From Candidatus Fermentimicrarchaeum limneticum (GTDB taxonomy: Archaea > Micrarchaeota > Micrarchaeia > Burarchaeales > Fermentimicrarchaeaceae): 61,384 nucleotides of DNA. Below, piece by piece: positions 49,706 through 58,483 of the stretch (within the stretch, counting starts at the first letter, position 1; the number at the start of each line of letters is the position of its first letter). The position numbers and the translations under genes are program-made. Location: assembly GCA_013426015.1 (NCBI GenBank), contig CP058998.1, forward strand, positions 858,758 to 920,141, given 5' to 3'. The notes below the pieces were generated by a model, which saw only the letters and a list, made by a program, of their open reading frames with translations, had not been told where the DNA came from and did no database searches.

Positions 49706-50107
49706 ATGCATACAGAGAAGCCAGCTGTGATAGATGTCACTGTTGGCAAGGCTAAACCAGAGGAAATGCCTAGTGTCGTACAGCTCTACAAAAAACGCGG
49801 TGTGGAAACCAGTGGAGTGGGTCCTGCCAACACACATGTTGCAAGAACTGAATCCGGCAGAGTGGTTGGGGCATTGTCAGTTGTCAACTGTGGGGGTGTG
49901 CCGGTTATCAAAAATATTGCGGTTGATATGGAGTTGGAGGGGAGGGGTGTGGGAAGGCAACTTTTTGAGTATGTTATTGAGGAATTGAAAAAACAAGGTC
50001 ACCACCACATAATTATAGCCCACCAGAACAGAAACCAAGGATTCTACTCAAAATTCGGCTTCAAGGAACTGAACCCATCTGAAATGGTGCTGGAGTTGAG
50101 AGGCTGA
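49706..50107 (+). CDS. GNAT-family N-acetyltransferase
   Basis: A 133-residue GNAT domain. The acetyl-CoA site is ELEGRGVGRQLFEYVIEEL near residues 73-91, preceded by IKNIAVDM, and QNRNQGFYSKFGFKEL near 106-121 is motif B. The substrate is unknown. I chose ATG 49706; a TATA box (TTTTTTATATTC, about 49675-49686) lies about 25 bases upstream, so the message is leaderless. Confidence 0.88.
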   Translation: MHTEKPAVIDVTVGKAKPEEMPSVVQLYKKRGVETSGVGPANTHVARTESGRVVGALSVVNCGGVPVIKNIAVDMELEGRGVGRQLFEYVIEELKKQGHHHIIIAHQNRNQGFYSKFGFKELNPSEMVLELRG

Positions 50108-50339
50108 AATTCCCCTCCAATTTTCATGCCAAATTTCAGGCCAAGTTTCAATGTGCCAAAAACGCATTTTCACCAATTGATTTTTTTCATGATTATGAAA
50201 AATATGGGCTGGTAGTGAAGAAAGCAAGCTTCCAAGGCAAAAGAGGGCTGAAAAAAGCGATTACGACGGAGGGTGTGATTATAAATTTGTATATAACATT
50301 TTTATATGTGTTTGTTATAATAGATGACAAGGCGACAAG

Positions 50340-50534
50340 ATGAAAGAAAAAGAAACCCAGATCTACAAATTCGGACGAGGCGGCTCATGCATCTACGTGC
50401 CGATGGACATTTTCAAGGACAGCGCCTTTCCATTTCAAATCAATGAGAAAGTGAGAATGAGGATTGACGGGAGGAAGGTAATAATTGAAAAATTGAAGGA
50501 AGAGGCAAAAGAAGTTGCTTCGGCTTCCGGTTAA
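50340..50534 (+). CDS. Small AbrB/SpoVT-like protein
   Basis: A 64-residue protein: YKFGRGGSCIYVPMDIFKD then FPFQINEKVRMRIDGRKVII, matching the swapped-hairpin AbrB fold with KVII as the last strand. Likely a dimeric DNA-binding regulator. The 232-base gap before it (50108-50339) has no gene; it holds an inverted repeat TTTTTCAT-GATT-ATGAAAAA near 50190 and an A+T-rich promoter. A repeated TTTAGAA-type motif follows its stop. Confidence 0.75.
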   Translation: MKEKETQIYKFGRGGSCIYVPMDIFKDSAFPFQINEKVRMRIDGRKVIIEKLKEEAKEVASASG

Positions 50535-50566
50535 TTCTTAAATTATTTTGGAATTTCTAAAACTAT
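50534..50566. promoter_or_regulatory. Second copy of the TTTAGAA-type element
   Basis: Imperfect repeat of 49618-49650; the palindrome core TTTGGAATTTCTAAA has one mismatched pair. It lies between the convergent AbrB-like gene and the gene ending at 50563. A third related site, CTTTTCTAAA-N5-TTTAGAAAAG, is at 51520-51544. Confidence 0.45.
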
Positions 50567-51465
50567 TTATTCCATGTGCGCGTGATGTATTTGAAGTATG
50601 CAAGCTGGTCCTGCGTTGGCCTCTCACCGCCGCCGGCAATTGCATCCATTATTATTGCATAGTCGGAAAGCAAGCTCCTAACATCCTCTGACATCTTCGT
50701 GTACCTCTTAACTGCTTCCCGCCTCTTGTCCATGTTCGATATGCCGAAGTCCCGTGCAGGGTCGCGGAGCACTATCTCATCTATTCTCTCCTTGCTGGTT
50801 CCGGTTCCCGGCCTGTCCGAGAATAGGTATGTGAGGAGATCCACTCTCTCCTGTATGTGGGAGTTGAATTCTCCTCTATCAATGGCGGTGTTGTCGACAA
50901 TTTGTTTTATTCCCCTCTTCAGTTCCTTCAGCTCCTGGGCGACTTCAAGAAAGTTTCTTGGTTTCAATGCTTTCTCGCCCCACTTCTCTGAGAATTTACA
51001 AATCATAGAGGAGAACTCCTTCTCAAGCTCCTTGCATCTCTTCTTGCGCATCTCTGGTGAGAGAGAGACGAAAGGAGTTTTCTCACCGGTTATTTTGAAT
51101 CCGTTTCCCTCTAGTTTTCCCCGGAGCTGGTTGTATAACTGCGAGTGGTTCACCCAGTAGAGTGGATTTTGGAATGCTATGTCAACGGAGAGTGAGCGCA
51201 TTGTGGGGTGCACTGTCGGAGTGGAGGCGAAATGAATTTCCATCCTTCCACCTCCGTTCCTTGAGTTGAAGTGATAGGTGTGGTTCTCATGCCAGCGCAG
51301 TACATGGTTGCGGGAAGCGTCCCAATTTGCATAGTTACTTCTTTCGTGCCCATCGCAGACGATTCCGCTGCATAATTCCTTCTTCAAGTGCTCTATGCTG
51401 GAGCATTCCATTTCCCTGCAGTCTGTTCTGAGCTCACCGCTTATGCGATTGGCAAATTTTTGCAT
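50563..51465 (-). CDS. Uncharacterised soluble protein
   Basis: A 300-residue protein, not recognised. The N-terminal 45 residues contain several Cys (DCREMEC, KKELCSGIVC) and CDGHERSNYANWD, then a His-rich stretch (LRWHENHTYHF) and beta segments. From residue 130 on it is helical and charged, with coiled-coil-like runs (KRCKELEKEFSSMICKF). It could be a nucleic-acid or metal-binding protein. Its upstream region has the strong inverted repeat at 51520-51544 and TATA-like TTTATAAAT. Confidence 0.6.
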   Translation of the reverse strand: MQKFANRISGELRTDCREMECSSIEHLKKELCSGIVCDGHERSNYANWDASRNHVLRWHENHTYHFNSRNGGGRMEIHFASTPTVHPTMRSLSVDIAFQNPLYWVNHSQLYNQLRGKLEGNGFKITGEKTPFVSLSPEMRKKRCKELEKEFSSMICKFSEKWGEKALKPRNFLEVAQELKELKRGIKQIVDNTAIDRGEFNSHIQERVDLLTYLFSDRPGTGTSKERIDEIVLRDPARDFGISNMDKRREAVKRYTKMSEDVRSLLSDYAIIMDAIAGGGERPTQDQLAYFKYITRTWNK

Positions 51466-51519
51466 GCGGTTATTTGCTCAATTAAAATTTATAAATAGTA
51501 TTTTCTAAGATAGTTTTAG

Positions 51520-51544
51520 CTTTTCTAAAAAATATTTAGAAAAG
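51520..51544. promoter_or_regulatory. Inverted repeat CTTTTCTAAA-N5-TTTAGAAAAG
   Basis: Perfect 10+5+10 inverted repeat in the 114-base gap between two minus-strand genes, upstream of the gene that starts at 51465. It may be an operator or a terminator of the gene at 51580-52749. It shares TTCTAAA/TTTAGAA half-sites with the elements at 49618 and 50534. Confidence 0.5.
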
Positions 51545-51579
51545 ATGGAGGGCTCCGCCGTGAGCGCCTCCGTCTAGGA

Positions 51580-52749
51580 TTACTTCTGTTTTGCACTTCT
51601 TCTAACCGGCTTCTGTGCTGGCGGTACTGGAAGCCTCTTGTTCCTCCTTGTATATTCGGCTGCTGCGATTCCTATGACACCGGGTATCGCCAGGAAGAGG
51701 AACTCGTAGAACCACTTTACTGGCGGGGGGTCGCTGTACAGGAAGTCGTTGAAGCCCGCAAGGAAGAGGATGACTGCGGGTATGAGGAGCAGCACGCCTG
51801 CAACGTACATCGTGGTTGGGAAGCCGGTGCTCTCCTCTCCGTCCTTCCATGAGAGATTGTCACTTATCATGGAGAAGATTACCCCAAGCGCTCCGAAAAC
51901 GACTGCCTCCACAAACCAGTTGAGAGTCTTCGTTCCGTATTCCCTGTAGATCCAGTCAAAAGAACCGAAGACATACACCGCCAAGAATAGGATTACAAAT
52001 ATCACGCCCATTGCCGCTGTTGGGAAGGTGAATATCGACTTCTGCCTCCCCTCTGCTCTGTTTATGTTCTCGCTCATCTTCAGAGTGTAGTAGGACATCA
52101 GCCCGAATACGAATGTCTCTATAACCCATGCGAGGCTCTGCCTGTATTCAGTGTAGTCGGTCAGGTACATGAATGAATGGAAGCCTGAGACGAAGAGGAG
52201 GAATGTCGCAAGGAGGAGGAATACTCCGATTGATGAAGTCGCTGTCGGGATTATTGAGCGCACCTCTCCTGCCTCCTTCCTCTTCTGCTCCGCGTAGTAG
52301 AGCAGAACAACGCCTATTATTCCGTATACAATGAACTGTATGAGCCAGCCGTACTGCTGCCCGAAGGTTGGCTTTTTGGCAGCCTCGTATGTTGTGAATG
52401 TGAGCAGGTCATGCAAGCCTGCTACGAGGCTGTAGACGCTCATGAACACGAAGATTATTCCGATGAGGGCCAGGATTGTTGGGATGTTTGCCTTTATCCT
52501 CTCCCTCAAATCGCCAAGAGACCAGAAGAAGATTATTGCGCCAAGAATGAATGCGATAAAGCCTCCGCCTGCCAGTGGGTTGTAGATATGGTAGCCTCCT
52601 GCGGCATACTCCGCTCCGCCCACCGGCACACCACGTGCCTGCTCAGCGGGCGCGGCGGGGTTTAGAACACCCAGATAGAAGAGCGGCATCCCGAAAATGA
52701 ACAGAAAACCAATTGCGGCCAGTATCATCCATATCGCTTTGTTGTCCAT
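51580..52749 (-). CDS. Polytopic membrane protein with repeated helix pairs (DUF5671-like)
   Basis: About 389 residues with some ten membrane helices. Four times a helix-rich unit recurs with a aromatic-acidic loop and then W-(I/V)-E/Q-x-(F/I)-V-(F/Y)-G: YGWLIQFIVYGIIG, LAWVIETFVFGLMS, LNWFVEAVVFGALG and VKWFYEFLFLAIPG. This repeat is like that of DUF5671 proteins of unknown function. The C-terminal tail is basic. ATG 52749 follows GGTGGTG. Function unknown. Confidence 0.75.
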   Translation of the reverse strand: MDNKAIWMILAAIGFLFIFGMPLFYLGVLNPAAPAEQARGVPVGGAEYAAGGYHIYNPLAGGGFIAFILGAIIFFWSLGDLRERIKANIPTILALIGIIFVFMSVYSLVAGLHDLLTFTTYEAAKKPTFGQQYGWLIQFIVYGIIGVVLLYYAEQKRKEAGEVRSIIPTATSSIGVFLLLATFLLFVSGFHSFMYLTDYTEYRQSLAWVIETFVFGLMSYYTLKMSENINRAEGRQKSIFTFPTAAMGVIFVILFLAVYVFGSFDWIYREYGTKTLNWFVEAVVFGALGVIFSMISDNLSWKDGEESTGFPTTMYVAGVLLLIPAVILFLAGFNDFLYSDPPPVKWFYEFLFLAIPGVIGIAAAEYTRRNKRLPVPPAQKPVRRSAKQK

Positions 52750-52807
52750 CAACACCACCAAGTAGGTATACGGAAAAGTAGTTATTATTCCTTTCCGTTT
52801 AGTTTGG

Positions 52808-52990
52808 CTATTTCTTCTTGAAGTAGATAGCGCCCTCGGGGCAGTTGAGGGAGCACGCCTTGCAGTTTATGCATGCGGAGGGATTCGCAACGACGGATTT
52901 GTCTGCCTGAATCTCAAAAACTCCTGCAGGGCAGACCGCAACGCACGTGCCGCAGCCAATGCAACGTTTTCTGTCAACCTTCGGTGCCAT
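52808..52990 (-). CDS. 2[4Fe-4S] ferredoxin
   Basis: A 60-residue ferredoxin with CIGCGTCVAVCP and CINCKACSLNCP, each a full CxxCxxCxxxCP motif. It is preceded by an A+T-rich promoter (TTTAATATTTTT). Third ferredoxin gene in the window. It stands alone and is divergent from cobO, so a role in cobalt reduction for cobalamin adenosylation is possible but unproven. Confidence 0.92.
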   Translation of the reverse strand: MAPKVDRKRCIGCGTCVAVCPAGVFEIQADKSVVANPSACINCKACSLNCPEGAIYFKKK

Positions 52991-53092
52991 GAGATTTTTT
53001 TATCCGGAAAAATATTAAATGCATTGGGAGGAAGGCTTATATAATCGAACAAGACAAAGTATTTGGGGTGACTATTTTCTGGAGGTGAATGC

Positions 53093-53602
53093 TTGCTATA
53101 CATTTACACAGGCGAGGGTGGAGGAAAAACTACGGCTGCTCTTGGTTTGGCTCTCAGGTCCGTCGGGCACGGGCACAAGGTCGTAATAGTGCAGTTCATG
53201 AAGGGAAGGAAAGATATTGGGGAGTGGAAGATTGCGAGGAGGCTGCACCCGCATTACGAGATACACCAGTTCGGCAGGGAGGAGTTTGTTGATCTGAAAA
53301 ACCCTGCGAAGGAGGATGCGGAGCTTGCGCAGAAAGGGATGGAGTTTGCAAGAAGCGCGGCAGCCAACAGGCCCAATCTTCTGATACTGGATGAGTTGAA
53401 CATCACGATTGCAGCGGGTTTGGTGAAGCTTGGTGATGTGATGAAGCTGCTTGATGAGGTGCCGAAGGAAACTGTTGTTGTGATTACCGGAAGGTACGCC
53501 CCGAAGGAGCTGATTGACAGAGCCGACTTCGTGAATGAGGTGAAGGACGTCAAGCATCCGTTCAAGAAGGGGATGCCTGCAGCGGAAGGAATACAGTACT
53601 AG
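53093..53602 (+). CDS. cobO: Cob(I)alamin adenosyltransferase, CobA/CobO type
   Basis: Transfers the adenosyl group of ATP to reduced cobalamin or corrinoid. P-loop YTGEGGGKTTAALGLALR near residues 5-22, VQFMKGR near 33, LLILDELNITIAAGLV near 92-107 and VITGRYAP near 126 define the family. It starts at TTG 53093 after GGAGGTGA. It precedes nrdR and the B12-dependent ribonucleotide reductase on the same strand, so it likely supplies their adenosylcobalamin. Confidence 0.93.
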   Translation: MLYIYTGEGGGKTTAALGLALRSVGHGHKVVIVQFMKGRKDIGEWKIARRLHPHYEIHQFGREEFVDLKNPAKEDAELAQKGMEFARSAAANRPNLLILDELNITIAAGLVKLGDVMKLLDEVPKETVVVITGRYAPKELIDRADFVNEVKDVKHPFKKGMPAAEGIQY

Positions 53603-53610
53603 GTGTTTTG

Positions 53611-54075
53611 ATGAGGTGTCCCTACTGCTCCAGTGACAGGACAAGAGTTGTAGATTCGAGGGATGTTGGGGAGCTTGAGATCACCAGAAGGAGGAGGGAG
53701 TGCAGGAACTGCAAGAAGCGTTTCACCACGTACGAGAGGGTTGAAACGATTGATCTGGTTGTGATAAAGAAGGACGGGAGGAGGGAGAGGTTCGACAGGG
53801 GGAAGCTGCTTGCCGGGGTGCAGAAGGCGTGCGAGAAGCGACCGATAAGCCAGGAGAGGATTGAGAAGCTTGTTGAGGAGATTGAGAGAGAGCTCAGGAA
53901 TATGGAGACATTGGAGGTGGAGAGCAGGAAAATTGGCGAGCTGGTTATGAGGAAGCTGAAGAAATTGGACAAGGTTGCGTACATACGCTTTGCTTCTGTT
54001 TACCGTTCATTTGCGGATATTGAATCGTTTGAAAATGAGCTGAAGGCATTGAGGAGAAAGTTGAAGAGGAGGTAA
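53611..54075 (+). CDS. nrdR: Ribonucleotide reductase regulator NrdR
   Basis: ATP/dATP-sensing repressor of ribonucleotide reductase genes. The N-terminal zinc ribbon has Cys pairs CPYC and CRNC (residues 3-34) and the remaining part is an ATP-cone (VVIKKDGRRERFDRGKLLAG near 50). The length is 154 aa. ATG 53611 or the TTG one codon earlier may start it. It lies 9 bases after cobO and 110 bases before the reductase it presumably controls. Confidence 0.93.
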   Translation: MRCPYCSSDRTRVVDSRDVGELEITRRRRECRNCKKRFTTYERVETIDLVVIKKDGRRERFDRGKLLAGVQKACEKRPISQERIEKLVEEIERELRNMETLEVESRKIGELVMRKLKKLDKVAYIRFASVYRSFADIESFENELKALRRKLKRR

Positions 54076-54092
54076 TTCCCGAAAACGCAAGG

Positions 54093-54123
54093 TTTATATA
54101 AATTAGGCTATATAGTATTTAGG
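54093..54123 (+). promoter_or_regulatory. Ribonucleotide reductase promoter with possible NrdR site
   Basis: TATA-like TTTATATAAA at 54093-54102 is followed by the palindrome CTATATAG at 54108-54115, between the TATA box and the expected start near 54122. The palindrome resembles half of a bacterial NrdR box. Only one copy is clear. Confidence 0.35.
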
Positions 54124-54184
54124 CTTCTCTTGAACCACTACGGGTTGTGTTTGAGAGGATGCTATTGTTGTTGAAGGTGGTGCG

Positions 54185-56833
54185 ATGGCTGAGGGAGGGA
54201 AGGCGGATGTTAGTCAGATAAAAAAGAGAGATGGAAGAATTGTTGATTTTGACAAGAGCAAGATAACGAACGCTATCTTCAAGGCTGCTGTTGCGGTTGG
54301 CGGGGAGGACAGGGAGACTGCCGAGAGGCTTGCCGACAAGGTTGTTGCTCTTGTGAATGAAAAGTTTGCCGGGAGCATTCCAACTGTGGAGGACGTGCAG
54401 GATAATGTTGAGAAGGTCCTGATTGAGGAAGGTCATGCGAAGACTGCGAAGGCGTACATTATCTACAGGCAGAAGCGAGCTATTCTCAGGGAGCTGAAGG
54501 CGGAACTGCTGAATGTTCCCGTGGATGAAGTTGATAATAAGCTGAGCGTGAATGCGATAAAGGTTCTTGAGAGGAGGTACCTGAAGAAGGACAAGAACGG
54601 ACAGGTTGTTGAGATTCCGAAACAGATGTTCAGGAGGGTTGCAAGGGCGATTGCGCTTGTTGATGCGTTCTATAACAAGAATGTTGACAGGACAGAGGTT
54701 GAGGAGGAATTCTATAATGCGATGGTGAATCTGGAGTTCCTTCCCAATTCACCAACTCTGATGAACGCCGGGACAGGTATAGGGCAGCTTTCCGCGTGCT
54801 TTGTCCTGCCTGTCGAGGATTCAATTGACAGTATATTCAAAGCAGTGAAGGACACCGCTTTAATTCACCAGAGTGGAGGAGGAACGGGATTTTCCTTCTC
54901 CCATTTGAGACCGAAGGGGGATGTGGTGAAATCAACAGGCGGTATTGCGAGCGGCCCTGTCTCCTTCATGAGGGTGTTCGATGTTTCAACAGATGTGATA
55001 AAGCAGGGTGGGAAGAGGAGAGGGGCAAATATGGGAATACTGAGGGTGGACCACCCGGACATATTGGAGTTCATAACGGCGAAGAGCAGCAACCATGTTT
55101 TCAACAACTTCAATATTTCCGTCGCAATAACCGACAAGTTCATGGAGGCGCTGGAGAAAGATGCGGATTATGAGCTGATAAACCCGCGAAGTGGCAAGGC
55201 AGTGGACAGGCTTTCTGCTAAGAAGGTTTTCAAACTTATAGTGCAGCAGGCGTGGAGGAACGGGGAGCCTGGAGTGATTTTCATTGACAAGATAAATGCC
55301 GCGAATCCGACTCCTTCACTGGGGCAGATTGAGAGCACAAATCCTTGCATAGCCGGAGATTCATTTATTTCCACCGCAGGCGGTATGGAGAGAATGGGAG
55401 AGATTTCTTCCAGAGGGGAAGCGGAAGTATGTGTGGACAATAGAATGCTTGCAATGAATGTCGTGACTGCTGATGGTAAAGAAACAATTCAGAGTTCTGG
55501 CACTTCGCTGAGTCATGTTGATAAAATTTGGATGAGCGGCATAAAAAACACCTTAAAGTTAGTTACAAAAAATGGTTTCAAGCTTGTTGCAACGCCCGAC
55601 CACAAGATAATGACGAATGAAGGGTGGGTTGAGTTGGGGAGACTGGTACCTGGGAAGCATAAGGTAATGGTGCATGACAGCACGGGGTTGTTTTCAAAGG
55701 GTAAAAGACTTGAATTCGATGAAGTTGCAGAAGTTCTGCAGTTCGGTGTGATCCCAGTTTACGATTTGACAGAACCAAGAACGCATTCATTCATAGCAAA
55801 TGGGATAGTTATTTCAAATTGTGGTGAGCAACCATTGCTTTCCTACGAGTCGTGCAATCTGGGCTCAATAAATCTTTCAAGGATGGTTAAGGATGACGGA
55901 GAAATTGACTGGGGCAGGTTCAAGAAAACTATTTGGACCGCAGTACATTTCCTGGATAACGTGATTGACGCGAACAAGTATCCCATTCCGGAAATTGAGA
56001 AAATGACGAAGGGAAACAGGAAGATAGGGCTGGGCGTGATGGGTTTCGCGGACATGCTATTCCAGATGGGCGTTGCTTACAATTCCGACAAGGCGGTCGA
56101 GGTTGCGGAGAAGGTGATGAAGTTCATAGACGAGGAGGGCAAGAAGGCATCTGCGGCTCTTGCGGAGAAGAGGGGCGCATTCCCGAATTTTGATAAGAGC
56201 ACCTACGACAAGCCCGGAGCGCCTAAGCTGAGGAACGCCACCACCACGACAATTGCTCCCACTGGAACGCTGAGCATAATCGGGGGATGCTCGGGTGGAA
56301 TTGAGCCGCTTTTCGCGATTGCATACATAAGGAGAGTGATGGACAACACCGAGCTGTTGGAAGTGCATCCTGTTTTTGAGAAGATTGCAAGGAAGGAGGG
56401 CTTCTACAGCCTTGAGCTGATAAGGAAGATTGCCAAGAGCGGGGGAGCGCAGGGCGTTGATGAGGTCCCAGAGAAGTGGAAGGATGTTTTCGTTGTTGCC
56501 TATGGGATTCCCCCAGAGTGGCATGTGAGGATACAGGCCGCATTCCAGAAGTACACGGACAACGCAGTTTCCAAGACGATAAACTTCCCGTTTGATGCAA
56601 CCCAGGAGGATGTGGAGAAGGTTTATCTGCTGGCTTACAAGCTGGGCTGCAAGGGAGTTACAGTCTACAGGGACAAGAGCAGGGAGGGACAGGTGCTCAG
56701 CATAGGGGCTTTCAAGAAGAGTGAGAAGGCGGAGCTTGTTGAGGAAGAGGCCGTCTCTCATCCAAACGGGGCTGAGGAGAACGGAGTCGTTTCTGCTGAA
56801 TACACCGGCGGGTGCGCAACCTGCCATGCATAG
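54185..56833 (+). CDS. nrdJ: Adenosylcobalamin-dependent ribonucleotide reductase (class II) with mini-intein
   Basis: Reduces ribonucleotides to deoxyribonucleotides. An ATP cone covers residues 8-95, followed by the reductase barrel: [12 protein letters not shown] near 201, [17 protein letters not shown] near 229, [17 protein letters not shown] near 278 and the radical-site motif NPCGE, which is broken by an intein at residues 388-545. Later motifs are [15 protein letters not shown] near 698 and the C-terminal redox pair GGCATC. Spliced length is about 724 aa, normal for class II. cobO and nrdR upstream fit B12 dependence. Confidence 0.95.
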   Translation: MAEGGKADVSQIKKRDGRIVDFDKSKITNAIFKAAVAVGGEDRETAERLADKVVALVNEKFAGSIPTVEDVQDNVEKVLIEEGHAKTAKAYIIYRQKRAILRELKAELLNVPVDEVDNKLSVNAIKVLERRYLKKDKNGQVVEIPKQMFRRVARAIALVDAFYNKNVDRTEVEEEFYNAMVNLEFLPNSPTLMNAGTGIGQLSACFVLPVEDSIDSIFKAVKDTALIHQSGGGTGFSFSHLRPKGDVVKSTGGIASGPVSFMRVFDVSTDVIKQGGKRRGANMGILRVDHPDILEFITAKSSNHVFNNFNISVAITDKFMEALEKDADYELINPRSGKAVDRLSAKKVFKLIVQQAWRNGEPGVIFIDKINAANPTPSLGQIESTNPCIAGDSFISTAGGMERMGEISSRGEAEVCVDNRMLAMNVVTADGKETIQSSGTSLSHVDKIWMSGIKNTLKLVTKNGFKLVATPDHKIMTNEGWVELGRLVPGKHKVMVHDSTGLFSKGKRLEFDEVAEVLQFGVIPVYDLTEPRTHSFIANGIVISNCGEQPLLSYESCNLGSINLSRMVKDDGEIDWGRFKKTIWTAVHFLDNVIDANKYPIPEIEKMTKGNRKIGLGVMGFADMLFQMGVAYNSDKAVEVAEKVMKFIDEEGKKASAALAEKRGAFPNFDKSTYDKPGAPKLRNATTTTIAPTGTLSIIGGCSGGIEPLFAIAYIRRVMDNTELLEVHPVFEKIARKEGFYSLELIRKIAKSGGAQGVDEVPEKWKDVFVVAYGIPPEWHVRIQAAFQKYTDNAVSKTINFPFDATQEDVEKVYLLAYKLGCKGVTVYRDKSREGQVLSIGAFKKSEKAELVEEEAVSHPNGAEENGVVSAEYTGGCATCHA
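55346..55819 (+). mobile_element. Mini-intein in ribonucleotide reductase
   Basis: A 158-residue intein without an endonuclease domain. It starts [13 protein letters not shown], has block [16 protein letters not shown] and ends [20 protein letters not shown]-Asn, followed by Cys of CGEQP. The insertion is directly before the thiyl-radical Cys of NPCGE. Lacking a homing endonuclease, it can no longer invade on its own and must keep splicing for the host to make dNTPs. Confidence 0.95.
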
Positions 56834-56841
56834 GTTGTCAG

Positions 56842-57495
56842 ATGGGAACCGAGACTCTTTTCTGGAAGGACTCGTACATGAAGGAGTTTGAAGCGAGAGT
56901 TGTTTCCGTCAATGGTAAGGAAGTTGCGCTGGACAGGACGTGTTTCTTCCCACAGGGAGGGGGTCAGGTTGGCGATACTGGTTTTCTGAATGACGTGAGA
57001 GTTGTTGACACAAGGAAGGACGCTGAGTACAACATAACTCATTTTCTTGAGAATGATGCACAGTTCAAAGTTGGAGATGCTGCGAGGGGCGGGATAGATT
57101 GGGAGAAAAGGTACAGGACGATGAGGCTGCATTCTGCAGCGCATGTTGTCTATTATCTGATGATTGATGTTTTCGGCGAGGGGTGCAGGCTTGCCTCTTC
57201 AGGAATTGTTAATGAGAAGAAAGATATAACGGATTACCTCACTGAATCTTTTGACAGGGAGAGGCTTGCGGTTGTTGAGAGCAGGGCGAATGAATTGATT
57301 AAGAAGGGAGGGGAGATAAGGACGTGGAGTGACGAGAGCAAGTCGAATTACAGGTACTGGGAGGTCGACGGCTTCCCAAAGATGCCGTGCGGAGGGACGC
57401 ATCCTAAAAGGTTGGAGGAGATTGGGGAGATAATTGTGGTGAGGGGCAAGAAACCAGGTGCAGGAAAGGAGAGGGTAGAGATAACGCTCAAATAA
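56842..57495 (+). CDS. alaX: Alanyl-tRNA editing protein AlaX
   Basis: Free-standing editing domain that hydrolyses Ser- or Gly-mischarged tRNA-Ala. FFPQGGGQVGDTG near residue 34, the zinc motif HSAAH near 93 and CGGTHPKRLEEIG near 186 identify it; its length (217 aa) fits AlaX-M. I chose ATG 56842 because the open frame before it lies inside the reductase gene. It follows the reductase by 8 bases and probably shares its transcript. Confidence 0.93.
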   Translation: MGTETLFWKDSYMKEFEARVVSVNGKEVALDRTCFFPQGGGQVGDTGFLNDVRVVDTRKDAEYNITHFLENDAQFKVGDAARGGIDWEKRYRTMRLHSAAHVVYYLMIDVFGEGCRLASSGIVNEKKDITDYLTESFDRERLAVVESRANELIKKGGEIRTWSDESKSNYRYWEVDGFPKMPCGGTHPKRLEEIGEIIVVRGKKPGAGKERVEITLK

Positions 57496-58032
57496 TCAGA
57501 ACTTCTCGAAGTGCAGCGTTTCTTTCAGTGGTTTTCTCTCCTTGGGTTTTGGTTTTTCATCAGGGTAGCCTAGCGCTATTATTCCGATAATCTCGTATTT
57601 TGGCGGGATGTTGAAAAGCTCCCTCAGCTCGTTGAGGGTTTTCTCAACTCTCAAAGGTCGGCACATCCACACGCTTCCCAGACCAGAAGCGGTTGCCGCA
57701 AGGAGGATGTTCTCCACGGCTGCGGATGTTGAGAAGAGGTGCAGGGTTTTTTCGGAGTTGGAGAGAACCACGAGCAGGGTCGCGTTTTCGATGAATTTGG
57801 TATCCTGCCTGTACAGCCCTCCGCTGGTTGAGGCTTTGTCATAAATCGCTCTCACTTTCGTCTTTGTTTCTGCATCTTTTACAAGAATGAATTCCCACGG
57901 CTGGGTGTTGATTGCGGAGGGGGCCCAGGTGCCTGCCTCTATTATCTTTTCAAGAAGTTCCATCAGTATCTCTTTCTTCTTGAATTTCCTCACCGCCCTT
58001 CTCCCTTTGACAACTGAGAAGAAATCAGGCAT
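57496..58032 (-). CDS. Nitroreductase-family flavoprotein
   Basis: FMN-dependent oxidoreductase of 178 aa: RRAVRKFKKKEI near residue 11, TWAPSAINTQPWEFILVKD near 34-52, AAVENILLAATASGLGSVWM near 104 and ALGYPDEKPKPKERKPL at the end. Substrates of such enzymes range from quinones to nitro compounds; some act on cofactors such as DMB in B12 synthesis (BluB), but its specific motifs are not evident. Convergent with alaX, with no gap. Confidence 0.9.
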   Translation of the reverse strand: MPDFFSVVKGRRAVRKFKKKEILMELLEKIIEAGTWAPSAINTQPWEFILVKDAETKTKVRAIYDKASTSGGLYRQDTKFIENATLLVVLSNSEKTLHLFSTSAAVENILLAATASGLGSVWMCRPLRVEKTLNELRELFNIPPKYEIIGIIALGYPDEKPKPKERKPLKETLHFEKF

Positions 58033-58063
58033 GGTTTTATTTTATTAAGTGTAATTTAATATT

Positions 58064-58483
58064 ATGGGCGTTCTCAGGTGGTTGGCCAGAATAGGGATAA
58101 GCCTTGTTATCTTAATCTTGTTTTTTGCAGGGGTGATGATGCAGCTGTACGGGGATTTCTACCTCGGGCTGCTGCTTGTCCTGCTCTCGCTCGGGATGGG
58201 GCTGTTCAGGGAGATTTGGAGAGTGGGCAGGCAGGATAGAATGCGTTGGAGGGGCTTCCTAGGGCTAGGGTTTAGCTTGGTGGTATCGCTCCTGGGTCTG
58301 CTCATAGTTGCGGTGCCTTCCTTGCTCAGTGGAGGAAGGGCAATGAGCATAATCCTCCTGAACAGCGCCCTTTCCACATTTGTTTTCCTTTTGGGCGTGT
58401 TTATGAGGGTCTGGAAGCATTGGAAAGAAAGAGATGCTAAAAGTAGCAGAAGAGGGACTAAATGGGCGTCGAAGAGAAAATAA
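58064..58483 (+). CDS. Small four-helix membrane protein
   Basis: A 139-residue protein with hydrophobic helices at about 8-27, 30-47, 65-85 and 95-115 and a strongly basic tail (WKERDAKSSRRGTKWASKRK). No family recognised. It overlaps the GTPase gene by 22 bases and so is probably co-translated with it. The upstream region has TATA-like TAATTTAATATT. Confidence 0.7.
   Translation: MGVLRWLARIGISLVILILFFAGVMMQLYGDFYLGLLLVLLSLGMGLFREIWRVGRQDRMRWRGFLGLGFSLVVSLLGLLIVAVPSLLSGGRAMSIILLNSALSTFVFLLGVFMRVWKHWKERDAKSSRRGTKWASKRK

Noticed and set aside
56057-56827. 256-aa minus-strand ORF opposite the ribonucleotide reductase
   Set aside because: Antisense shadow of conserved reductase sequence.
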